Shown one piece after another: positions 43,904 through 53,100 of a stretch of 64,000 nt of DNA. A model generated the notes under the pieces. That model was not told where the DNA came from and searched no databases. It was given only the letters and a program-made list of their open reading frames with translations. The stretch is from CAVXEF01 sp963827315 (GTDB lineage: Bacteria > Planctomycetota > Phycisphaerae > Sedimentisphaerales > Anaerobacaceae), in NCBI GenBank assembly GCA_963827315.1, contig CAWHAL010000001.1, positions 372,001-436,000 of the forward strand, given 5' to 3'. Both the position numbers and the translations under genes were made by a program. Numbering within the stretch: the first letter of the stretch is position 1; each line of letters opens with the position of its first letter.

Positions 43904-44485
43904 TTGACAGCCGATGCGGGAAAGACCCAAAGCGGGGACTGGTTGGACAGGCTGTTAGGCGGGGACCAGGCTGTCTTCGCCCAGTTTGTCGACCGATACA
44001 AGGATACGGTCTTTCTGTGCTGCCGGACGCTGGGGCTGAAAGAAGATGAGGCTGAGGACGTGGCCAGCGAGACATTTCTGGCGGCCTATAAGGGATTAAG
44101 CCGATATAAAGGCCGAGCTCAACTGCACACATGGCTGTGGGCAATAGCGTACCGGCAGGGTGTAAGTTATCTGCGTAAAAATAAAAGAATACGGCAGCTT
44201 TCAGATGAGCTGGAGGAACAGGGCGGTCGTAGTAAAGAGCAGACGCCGCCGGCAGCAGCACAGAAAAGTGAACAGGAGAAAGTCGTCTGGGACGCAGTCG
44301 GGAAACTGCCAAGGTTTTGGGCTGTGGCGGTTATTCTCTACTACAGAGAAGAAAAAATGATAAGTGAGATTGCAAAAATAATGCGAATAAGGGAAAATAC
44401 CGTTAAGACGCACCTGTTCAGGGCCCGCGGCAAATTGAAAGAAATCCTGGCTCCTGTGTTTGGAGAAGACCTCGATGTCGATTGA
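43904..44485 (+). CDS. ECF-type RNA polymerase sigma factor
   Basis: 193 residues. Region 2 is FAQFVDRYKDTVFLCCRTLG through ASETFLAAYKGLSRYKGRAQ and HTWLWAIAYRQGVSYLRKNK. Region 4 is AVGKLPRFWAVAVILYYREE then ISEIAKIMRIRENTVKTHLF, a clear helix-turn-helix. There is no region 3, hence the ECF class. The start is TTG 43904 because AAAGGAG stands just upstream at good spacing and no ATG is near. A hairpin (AAGTTTC/GAAACTT, 43839-43860) lies in the divergent region with the lipoprotein gene and may be an operator. The next gene overlaps by 11 bases and is the likely anti-sigma partner. Confidence 0.92.
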   Translation: MTADAGKTQSGDWLDRLLGGDQAVFAQFVDRYKDTVFLCCRTLGLKEDEAEDVASETFLAAYKGLSRYKGRAQLHTWLWAIAYRQGVSYLRKNKRIRQLSDELEEQGGRSKEQTPPAAAQKSEQEKVVWDAVGKLPRFWAVAVILYYREEKMISEIAKIMRIRENTVKTHLFRARGKLKEILAPVFGEDLDVD

Positions 44486-44861
44486 TAAACTAAACGAAGG
44501 TAAGTTAGATAAAATTCTAAGGCGGACTTTGCAGGCACCCTTGCAGCCGAGTCCAGCCGACTTTACCGAGAGGGTTCTGAAGCAGATAAGAGCAGCCGAA
44601 GAGCAGCGGGTTCTGGCGAAGGTGGTCTGGCAGGAAAGGCTTGCGCTGGCCGGCTGCATCGCAGTGGCTATTGCCGGGATTGCCGCCGCAGTAACCTTCG
44701 CTGTTATTGACGGGGGATTCACGCCGACCGTCCAGTTACTTATTTATAGAATCAGCCAGAATATACAAACCTTCAGCAGCCAATGGCAGCTTTATACTGT
44801 CTTTGCGGGGATGTTTGTCTTTGCAGGCTACAGCCTTATCGACTTGTTAGTGAGCGATTAG
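44475..44861 (+). CDS. Small membrane protein, possible anti-sigma partner
   Basis: 128 residues from ATG 44475, overlapping the sigma factor gene by 11 bases. The N-terminal 55 residues are hydrophilic and charged (KLDKILRRTLQAPLQPSPAD; FTERVLKQIRAAEEQR), followed by two hydrophobic segments (about 58-82 and 108-125). The topology, a cytoplasmic domain then membrane helices, and the overlap with an ECF gene fit an anti-sigma factor. The HxxxCxxC zinc motif of the common ZAS domain is absent, so this is inference from context. Confidence 0.55.
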   Translation: MSIDKLNEGKLDKILRRTLQAPLQPSPADFTERVLKQIRAAEEQRVLAKVVWQERLALAGCIAVAIAGIAAAVTFAVIDGGFTPTVQLLIYRISQNIQTFSSQWQLYTVFAGMFVFAGYSLIDLLVSD

Positions 44862-44994
44862 GTAATCTTAGAGCCTATCTCCTGATTGCATATCGATGTT
44901 GATAATAATTGACGCCGTTGATAGCAATACTTATAATACCGCCATTCATTTAGGATGTGGCAACCAGAAGGTTTTAAAAACAAGGGTAACTATT

Positions 44995-45399
44995 ATGAAA
45001 AGAAATAATCTGCCTATCCTATTGGTTATCGGGTTGACTATCATTGTAATTGTCAGCGGATGTGTCGAACGCCAGCTTACAATAAATACAAAGCCGCAGG
45101 GGGCGTTGGTTACCCTGAACGACGAAGAAATAGGTGTCTCACCTGTTACGGTTTCGTTTAACTGGTATGGCGACTACAACGTGAGGATAAGCAAGGAAGG
45201 TTGCGAAACCCTGAAGACCCACCGCAGGTTAAAGGGGCCGTGGTACGACAGCTTTCCGTTCGACTTTTTCGCCAACTGCCTGAATCCGAAGAGAATTGTT
45301 GATTCGTACGAATGGACGTTTGAGCTAAAGGAAAAACAGGAGCCGGAAAGACAAAAGCTCATCGAGAATGCAAGACAGTTAAAACAACAGTTGCATTAG
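44995..45399 (+). CDS. PEGA-domain lipoprotein
   Basis: 134 residues from ATG 44995. A lipoprotein signal ends IIVIVSGCVERQL (lipidated Cys about residue 24). The PEGA-type domain is LTINTKPQGALVTLNDEEIG VS (read in two parts) and YNVRISKEGCETLKTH, a surface-layer beta fold. After it comes a segment with two aromatic-rich strands (GPWYDSFPFDFFANCL) and a charged helical end (EKQEPERQKLIENARQ). It is downstream of the sigma factor pair by about 130 bases and may belong to that regulon. Its ligand is unknown. Confidence 0.78.
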   Translation: MKRNNLPILLVIGLTIIVIVSGCVERQLTINTKPQGALVTLNDEEIGVSPVTVSFNWYGDYNVRISKEGCETLKTHRRLKGPWYDSFPFDFFANCLNPKRIVDSYEWTFELKEKQEPERQKLIENARQLKQQLH

Positions 45400-45439
45400 C
45401 TGCTCTTTTATAGATTTGGGCCAGTTTGTTAGCTGCGGT

Positions 45440-46378
45440 TTACAGAAGATTGTCGCGATACCAGCCTATGGCTTTTTGCAGTCCATCACGAAATGAGACC
45501 TTTGGTTTGAAGGCGATTAGTTTTTTGGCGAGGGAGATGTCGGCGAGGGAATGTTTTACATCGCCGGGGCGAGGGTCTGCGTAAATCGGTTTTATATTTT
45601 TGTCTACAAGCTCATTAATAATTTCGATGGTTTCGTTGACGGTTACAGCCTGGCCGCAGGCGATGTTTACTACTTCACCGGAGGTTTTCCTTGCGCGGGT
45701 AGCAAGTAAATTGGCCTCAACGACATTATCAACATAAGTGAAATCGCGGCTCTGCTCTCCATCACCGTAAACGGTCGGCTGCTCATCCTTTAGTATGGCT
45801 GTAACAAAAGCCGGTATCGCAGCGGCATACTGGCTGGTCGGGTCCTGATGCGGGCCGAAAACGTTGAAATACCGCAGTGAAATGGTCTCAAGGCCAAAGA
45901 CCTTAGAGAAAACAGAACAGTAGTATTCGCCTGCGAGCTTGGATGCGGCATAAGGCGAGAGAGGATTAGGCGACATTGTTTCCACCTTCGGCAGAGTTGG
46001 TGTATCACCATAAGCTGAGGAGCTCGACGCATACACAAAGCGTTTTATGCCGGCATCGCGAGCCGCCAATAGAAGAGTAAATGTCGCATTAAGGCAGTGC
46101 TGATGTGTTGCAGCCGGGTTGTCAACACTACGCGGCACCGACGGCAGAGCGCCCTGGTGCAAACAGAAATCGATATCCTTCATTGCTGAGCGGGCTACAT
46201 CTTCATCGCCCATATCAGCTTCGATGAATTCAATTTCGTCGATAATATTGGCGAGGTTAGTTTTTTTGCCCGTCAGGAGATTATCAACAACCCTTACGAA
46301 ACAGCCCTGCGAGACGAGCCTTTTGCAGATATTCGAGCCGATAAAACCTGCGCCGCCGGTTACCAAAAATTTTTTCAT
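45440..46378 (-). CDS. NAD-dependent sugar epimerase/dehydratase (GalE/WbpP-like)
   Basis: 312 residues, extended short-chain dehydrogenase family. The NAD site is FLVTGGAGFIGSNICKRLVS; the catalytic triad is in RFVYASSSSAYGD (Ser/Thr) and SPYAASKLAGEYY (YxxxK); substrate-side phrases are SLRYFNVFGPHQDPTSQYAA and VYGDGEQSRDFTYVDNVVEA. It most resembles UDP-GlcNAc/UDP-Glc 4-epimerases of polysaccharide loci. It is the last gene of the exopolysaccharide/exosortase cluster and probably supplies a sugar nucleotide for the exported polymer. The length is normal. Confidence 0.88.
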   Translation of the reverse strand: MKKFLVTGGAGFIGSNICKRLVSQGCFVRVVDNLLTGKKTNLANIIDEIEFIEADMGDEDVARSAMKDIDFCLHQGALPSVPRSVDNPAATHQHCLNATFTLLLAARDAGIKRFVYASSSSAYGDTPTLPKVETMSPNPLSPYAASKLAGEYYCSVFSKVFGLETISLRYFNVFGPHQDPTSQYAAAIPAFVTAILKDEQPTVYGDGEQSRDFTYVDNVVEANLLATRARKTSGEVVNIACGQAVTVNETIEIINELVDKNIKPIYADPRPGDVKHSLADISLAKKLIAFKPKVSFRDGLQKAIGWYRDNLL

Positions 46379-46434
46379 CAGAGAATCCCTTTATACAACT
46401 TTGTTATCCTGTTAAACGGGAGCCGCCATTCGGA

Positions 46435-48675
46435 CTAAATTGGATGGGCAAGCTGCAACTTTTGATATTCCTGATAAAACTTGAATTGCTCTTCGAAGTA
46501 GCCGCCTTTGAGGGCCTTTACAGCGAGGATTACGCAGCCCAGTATCGTTGCATTCACCTGTCTTAGTTCGCGAATAGTCCTCAGAGCAGCACCTCTTCTT
46601 GTGGCACCGGCATTGAGTACGAGAATTGTGCCGTCTGCATACTTTGCCAGTATCTTGGCGTCGCTTACCAGCAGCACAGGTGGGCTGTCTAAAATGATAT
46701 AGTCGTAGTTTTCATGCTGGTCCTTAATCAGCCGGCCCATCCGTTCGCCAGCGAGCAGCTCCGCCGGATTGAAAGGCGAGGGGCCGGCATCAATTACATC
46801 GAGGCCTCCAATTCCACTGGGTCTGATGACCTGCTGATAATCCACCTGCCCCAAAAGCAAACTGCTCAATCCCAGCTCGAGTCTCTCCTGCGGCTGTCGA
46901 ACCCGTGGCTTCGGAAATATAGTATGCAAACTTGGGCGTCTGAAGTTGGCGTCTATAAGCAGAGCTTTTTTATTTTCGGCGACAAAAGTTGCTGCAAGGT
47001 TAACTGCGACGGAGGTTTTTCCGTCGCCTGGCATCCCCGCGGTAACAAGCAGAACCTTCAGAGCCTCTGCACTGTCGGATGAGAGCGTTAAATTGGTCCG
47101 AAGCCGCCTGTAGGACTCACTAACAACAGAATAAGGGGCCTGACGGACGACATGACAGAGGTCAACATCGCGGAGATTCTCGTCCTCGGCTGCATCAGGG
47201 ATAATACCCAAAAGCGGGATATTCAGGTATAAAGCAACGTCTTTTGGCGTTCGCACCAAATCATTGAGCAGCTCAATGAGAAGAGCAAGCCCTATACCGA
47301 ACGCGAACCCCAAAATTGTTCCGCCCGGGAAATAAACCATCCTTTTTGGGGAGCTTACCTCCAGAGGAATAGGCGCATATCCAATAAACTGCACCTTGGG
47401 TGTTTCCGGATCGCCGTACATTATCTTGAGTTTTTCAAGCTGCCCTTTGATTTCATCCATCATTTGTCTTCTTTCATCTCTGATAGTTACTTGCTTATCA
47501 TACTGCGTGCGGGCCAAATCAGTTTCCCTTTTCTTTGCTTCAGCTTCCTGCCGCACGCGTTCCAACTCTTCAAGACTGCTCTTTTGAACAGCCAACTCGT
47601 CCTGCGCATTTTTAAGATTTGCCTGGCGGGTCTGTTCGGCCATCTGCACCCTTCTGGCTTCCCTCTTTTCCTCCACGGCATTGATTAGTTCCCGCAAATC
47701 TCTAACGACTCTATGGTCTTCGCCAAACTTGGCAAGTTTGCCCAGCATCTGTGACTGGAGCGCATAAAGCTGCTGGGCAAGCATAACCATAACTGGGTCG
47801 CCCTCCACCAACTGTTCGACCTGAGGGGTAATCGGTCCTGCAGCCTGTTGACTAAGTGTTTTTATTTGAGTCTCAGTTTCCTGTATTTGCAGAACAAGTT
47901 TGCTCTGCTCGACCTCCAAATCATTCAGTTTTATTGTTGTCGTGTCGCCGTAATAGACCTCCCTACCAAGGTCATAGACGTTATAAGTCTTACGGGTGTC
48001 TTCTATCGCCCGCTCTACATAATCCAATTCCGCCTGAACGGCGTCTCTCTGGTCTGTAAGCTGTCTCATTCTTTCAGAAACACCGCTTTTGGTCGACTGT
48101 CTCTGGGAGTTGATGAACAGGTCCACCATCTCGTTCACTATAAGTGTTGCTTCCTCTTTATCGCGGTAAGTCATCGACATGATAATATAATCACTATCCC
48201 TTTGAGCCGCAGCGCTGAAGTTTTCCTTCAGATCTTTCACAGCTTTTGTGATTTTTTTGGATTTAATGTCCCCAAAGCGATTGAACCATTTTGTCTGTTG
48301 AATTTTGTCCCTGGCGACCAGCTCTTCCAAAGTTCGCTGCTGTTTTATGAGGGAGGCCATTGACACGCGATGGCCGTACTGGATGTCCATACCCACCTGG
48401 CCTCCTCCGATAACCATAGGGTCTCTTTCCACGGGTGGCAAAACTCTGATAAAAGTCTGGGCGGTATATTTCGGGGCGTATTTAAGCACAAGATACCACG
48501 ATATGCCGCCAGCCACAAAACCTAATGTAGTCAAAGAGACTACCAGCAGCACGTGCCTGCGCAACATCCCGTAAATTTCCTTTGGCGTAAACGTAAAGGC
48601 GGCGGCTACAGCAGGTCTTGGTCCTGGGGGTCTTGCTGCTGTGCGAACAATCGTTTGTTTTTGTTCTTCTGCCAT
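46435..48675 (-). CDS. Wzc-like polysaccharide co-polymerase and tyrosine autokinase
   Basis: 746 residues from ATG 48675. N-terminal Wzz domain with a first membrane helix (HVLLVVSLTTLGFVAGGISW), a long coiled coil (about 180-420, KSSLEELERVRQEAEAKKRE), and a second helix (about 450-475, GGTILGFAFGIGLALLIELL). The cytoplasmic BY-kinase has Walker A (TAGMPGDGKTSVAVNLA), Walker A' (KKALLIDANFRRPSLH) and Walker B (DYIILDSPPVLLVSDAK). The C-terminus has a modest Tyr-rich end (GGYFEEQFKFYQEYQKLQ). In exosortase loci such proteins control chain length and export together with a Wza-like partner, here at 55536. Intact. Confidence 0.9.
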   Translation of the reverse strand: MAEEQKQTIVRTAARPPGPRPAVAAAFTFTPKEIYGMLRRHVLLVVSLTTLGFVAGGISWYLVLKYAPKYTAQTFIRVLPPVERDPMVIGGGQVGMDIQYGHRVSMASLIKQQRTLEELVARDKIQQTKWFNRFGDIKSKKITKAVKDLKENFSAAAQRDSDYIIMSMTYRDKEEATLIVNEMVDLFINSQRQSTKSGVSERMRQLTDQRDAVQAELDYVERAIEDTRKTYNVYDLGREVYYGDTTTIKLNDLEVEQSKLVLQIQETETQIKTLSQQAAGPITPQVEQLVEGDPVMVMLAQQLYALQSQMLGKLAKFGEDHRVVRDLRELINAVEEKREARRVQMAEQTRQANLKNAQDELAVQKSSLEELERVRQEAEAKKRETDLARTQYDKQVTIRDERRQMMDEIKGQLEKLKIMYGDPETPKVQFIGYAPIPLEVSSPKRMVYFPGGTILGFAFGIGLALLIELLNDLVRTPKDVALYLNIPLLGIIPDAAEDENLRDVDLCHVVRQAPYSVVSESYRRLRTNLTLSSDSAEALKVLLVTAGMPGDGKTSVAVNLAATFVAENKKALLIDANFRRPSLHTIFPKPRVRQPQERLELGLSSLLLGQVDYQQVIRPSGIGGLDVIDAGPSPFNPAELLAGERMGRLIKDQHENYDYIILDSPPVLLVSDAKILAKYADGTILVLNAGATRRGAALRTIRELRQVNATILGCVILAVKALKGGYFEEQFKFYQEYQKLQLAHPI

Positions 48676-48806
48676 TTTAATTTTAATCGGCCAAATCCCC
48701 CGAAGGTTGCTATGAGCCTTGTTCCAAATCTCGACGGAGGGGGAAAGCCTCAATCATTCCCCAAAAGTCCTGGTTCATATCCTCATTTAATCGCGTTTCA
48801 GGCAAA

Positions 48807-49913
48807 TCACTCGGAGTTCGCGTCACGGGCGCCTGCGCGGGAAAGCCGTTCGACAGCTGATTTTATCCGCTCTTTAACTGTCTGCGGCAAACTATCTTCG
48901 CCTATTTTTAGGGCCTGTCTGTAGGCGGCAAGTGCCTCATTTTTGGCCACGAGTTTCTCCTTTGTCATACCTAAATGATCATAAACCTCTGGAGGCGCGG
49001 AGATGCTCTGCTGCTCATACTGTTGCAGAGCAGCCTGGAGAGACTCGGCGGCCTCCGAATACTTGCCATTTTTGTACAGTGCATAAGCATATGTGTCCAA
49101 GACGCTGCTGTCATTCGGTGTTAAGTTGTGGGCACGTTCAGCATACTCAAGCGCCTGGGGCAGTTTTTGGTCATTCTCAGCCAACAGATACGCCAGATTA
49201 TTTAGGACACTTACATCATTCGGCTCTTCAACGAGCAAACTTTCGTACTCAGCGATAGCATTTCTAAGGTAATTATTATCGGAAGTTTTGTTGTAGGCCA
49301 CGGCCAGAAGCGTTGCTTTTTCAATAAGGCACCTCAACCTGCGGGGATGGTCAGGCCCCAGTAGCTGAATGCACTTGTCAAGGTAATGTAGAGCCTTGTT
49401 GTATTCGCCGCTGATTTTCATCAAATTAAACATTGTGAGATTAACGGAAAGCGAATTCGGGTCGCTTTCAAGTTTTTCGTTGCAACACTTCACTACTGTA
49501 TCGTGTCCGAGCAGCGTATACATACCCTCCAAGATATCAGCAGTAGCAACCTCGTCTGTGCCGGCTTTATCAAGAGCGCTGCGGCAATACTGTGTGGCGG
49601 TTTCCCTGTCACCGAGTTTCATTTTGGCCTCAGCCATTCGGAAATAGGCAGTAGGGGCGCTGTCGCCATCAATATATTTTCCGGCTTCTCTAAAGAGCTT
49701 ATTGGACTTGTCGGCCAACAGAAGCGTCTGCAAATATCCAGACAGCGCCTCTTGATTGGGTTTGCCGTCTTTCTTGCTCTGCTGCATCGCCTGTTCGTAC
49801 AATTGTTCGGCCCTGTCAAGCTCTCCCTGTACCCGGGCAAAGGCCGCTGCATGAGTAAGCCACAACACACTATCGGGAAATTTCTCTAAAGTCTGGGCAT
49901 AGAACCTTTTCAA
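48807..49913 (-). CDS. Exosortase-locus TPR protein, C-terminal part (frameshifted)
   Basis: C-terminal 368 codons of the giant TPR protein that begins at 53681. TPR units are evident (DSVLWLTHAAAFARVQGELD; ALEYAERAHNLTPNDSSVLD; ALQQYEQQSISAPPEVYDHL). The frame is open upstream of 49913 through FLEQVYWQLGRKEHLKRFYA. It joins the previous frame at about 50050, where one G too many in GGG breaks the phrase AYLRG(R)SEDAITELEA. Together with the break at 50160 the two shifts compensate, so the intended protein is one chain of about 1,625 residues. The apparent ATG at 49913 is internal. Confidence 0.75.
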   Translation of the reverse strand: MKRFYAQTLEKFPDSVLWLTHAAAFARVQGELDRAEQLYEQAMQQSKKDGKPNQEALSGYLQTLLLADKSNKLFREAGKYIDGDSAPTAYFRMAEAKMKLGDRETATQYCRSALDKAGTDEVATADILEGMYTLLGHDTVVKCCNEKLESDPNSLSVNLTMFNLMKISGEYNKALHYLDKCIQLLGPDHPRRLRCLIEKATLLAVAYNKTSDNNYLRNAIAEYESLLVEEPNDVSVLNNLAYLLAENDQKLPQALEYAERAHNLTPNDSSVLDTYAYALYKNGKYSEAAESLQAALQQYEQQSISAPPEVYDHLGMTKEKLVAKNEALAAYRQALKIGEDSLPQTVKERIKSAVERLSRAGARDANSE

Positions 49914-50150
49914 GTGTTCTTTTCTGCCAAGCTGCCAGTAAACCTGTTCGAGAAATATCCTGCTTTCCGGAGGGGCCTGCGGATGGCTGACGGTGGCCTC
50001 AAGCTCGGTTATCGCATCCTCTGACCTTCCCGCGCAGGTAAGCCCGTGCCAGGGCGATTCCCGTAACCGGGTCGTTTAACAACAACTGGCTCTTTTTAAG
50101 GTCAGAGATGGCTTGACTATAATCCGCCCTGATGAGATTTATCTGACCTC

Positions 50151-53100
50151 TCAGGCGCAACCCATAGCGTTGTTCTCGTCGGTCTCAAGGCTTCGATTCG
50201 CCAGATTCAGTGCCTTGTCGAGTTGTCCCTGCCTCAGTGCCAGCCACGCCTCAAGCAACAGCATCTTGGGTTCATTCGGATACTCTTCCCTGATGCTTTG
50301 CAATTTCTGGTCGGTCTCCTTGACCAAACCGAGCTTAAGGAAAGCCTGGGCCTGAAAAAGACGATTCTGGAGGTTGTTCTCGAGCGACAAAAGCTCTTCA
50401 GAATATTTTCTTATTCCCTGCTCGTCAGCGGTTCCGTCGGCAACGAGCAAAAGCCCTTTGACGGTATCGGTGTCTTTTGGGTTGGCCTTATATAACTGCT
50501 CAAGAAGCTCTTTGGCCTGTTTGAACTGGCCGGCCATGATGTGATAATTCCATAACAATCTTTCATCCTGCGACTGTGCAAGTAACCGCTCGGCCTTTTC
50601 GTTCTGGCCCGACAGCCGATAGCACTCGGCGTAGGCGCCAAGTACGTCCTTGTTTTGAGGCTCTATAGCAAGGGCCTGTTCAAAAGCCGACGCTGCAACG
50701 GCAAAATACGCCTCCTTCTGCTTGGCGTCCTTTTCCTTGACAGCTACCCTTGTAGCCATTTTGCCCAGCAGCAGAGCATTGAGCACGGTTGGAGAGTTTT
50801 TTTGTAAATTCTGCCTCAGTGCCAGTGCCTTCTCCGGCTCATCGTTGCTTATATATTCGGCGTAGAAACTGATTAACTGCAGGTCACCCGGATTCAGAGC
50901 TAATGCCCTTACTAAGGCGTCCTTCGTTTCAGTTAGCTGGTCAGGTGTTACGTTACCACCAAGCTTTTCATTTCGCCCCAGCAGTACGAAAGCCAATCTT
51001 TTAGCAATACTACCGTCCAAAGGATTGAAAGACCAAGCCTTTCGTGCGTCTTCAATAGATGCGTACTCATTCCCGATGGCGGCGTTAATCGTGCTTCTGA
51101 GCATATAAGCATACGAAAAGACAGGTTTTTGCTTCAAAGACTCGTTAGCTTTTGTCATCGCATCTTTCCATTGCTCTCTGCCTACGGCGATACGAGCGAG
51201 ATAGAAATCGCCCTGGCAGCCGTCGAGGTTTTCCTGGCGGGCTATATTTGCCATTTGCTCTGCCAGCTGCCAGTCCTTGACCTGAATTGCCACGTCATAA
51301 AGAGAAACCGCAGCAAGACGTTGTGACTCCGTCATTTTTCCGTCAGCAGATGCAGGAGCCGTTTCAAGAACCTTCTTAAATTCCGAAATTGTTTTGTTAG
51401 GCTCGTTGTTGTTCTGGTAAAATGTGCCGAGACTCATAGCCCTGGCAACAGGGTCAGATAAACCGCCCCGAACACTTTCTTCGATTTCATAGACTCTTTG
51501 AGGAGGGATTTTATCCGGCTGAGGCTCCGCAAGTATCTGTTTGTAAAACAGAGCCGTTAGGTTGTCCGGGAAATACTTCATAAATGTATTGATAATTTCC
51601 TCGGCCTCTTTGAACTTTCCCGCCTCTATATACCTCCTAATAATAACCGCTACAGAACTGGCGCCCACGGAATTAGGCTCTATCGACAGCATTTTTTCTG
51701 TTAATTTAGCCAGGGTGTCGTAGTAGCTGGCCAACTCGGCTCGCCTGAGCGCATCAGCCCCTTCCACTTCAAGACGCTGTTGCTCATCGGTTGCTGGTAC
51801 AGGCCGAGAAATAATATCTCGAACCTGCTTTTGGACAATGGCGCCTTGAAGCTTTCTGGACTTCGCCCAGGCAAGCTCCCAGTTAAGTTTAATCGTGTTC
51901 GGGTCATCGGGTGCAGCATTAACCAACTCCTTCTCAGCTTCGTCAAACTGTCCGCCCTCGATATAAGCCATGGTGCGCAACACTTTGCTTCTATTGTTGG
52001 CGCCGTAGTTGTCCTCAAAAAACTTTACCACAGTTGAGGCACTGGCATTGTTCCTGAGTTTCAACAGGACCTCCGCATAATCCAAGAGTGTTTCAGGTTT
52101 TGTGTCGTGAATTCCAGTAGGTGGACTCAGGGCGCTTATGAAAAACTCATTTGTTGCGCCAATCTCAGTAGTTTTTCTAAAAATCTGAGCCAGCCAATAT
52201 GCGAGCACCGCATCCGTTCGCCCAGCGGCTTTGTTCTGCTCATAGGTCGCATAGAGTTTCCTGATTGCAGCAGTTTCATTTCCCTTGGCGAGCTCCAGCA
52301 TACCCTGCCACTTGGCTACCGTAGGGTCTTCACCGCTACCAATAAGCTGCTCAATTTGGTGCACCGCTTCCTCGGCTTTCGATATCAGCTGCTGCTTCTG
52401 CGGCGCGGCCGTTACGCCAGAACGCTGAGGGTCAAGTACCTGCTCGATGTAACATTGTGCGAGCAAAGAATACAAAGTTATTCTGTTGCTCTTGTTCGCC
52501 CATCGCTTGGGCCCAGGCTTATCCTGAGCATCCGGCAGTGTAAGCGCACTATTGAGTATCTCTATCGCTCTTTGGATATTGGGTAATTGTCCCTTGACGG
52601 AATACTCGATATAGTTCACAACAGCTGCATTTATGGCGTAAGCCGCATTTTCCTTGTCTAATTCAAGTGCCTTTTCCGCTGCCTCTACAGCCTTGTCAAC
52701 ATTCTTGGAACCTACAAGCTGGTGGTATCTGCATAAAGCCGAAAATACCTCCGCACTGGTATTGAACCTGTCCACAAGTGACTGGTACTGCGACTCGAGG
52801 GCTTCAAGCTGTTCTTTATTTCTACTATCGCGCGCTATATCAAGCTTCATTTGGAGCAGGTTAATATGCGTCTTTGGATTATCACTTGCGAGTTTAACAG
52901 CCTGCTCCAAGATTTTCTCAGCCTGCTCGCCGGCTTCTTTTTTTTTGCTGAGGTCGCCTCTCGAAGCCGCGATATTACCTTTTTCCTCGATTGCTCTGGC
53001 CAAAAGCCAGTAAGTATCAACATTACCCGGTTGAAGTTTCCGAACCTCTTCCAAATCATTAATTGCGCACTCAAGCGATTCATAGGGGTCGGTAACCGCA

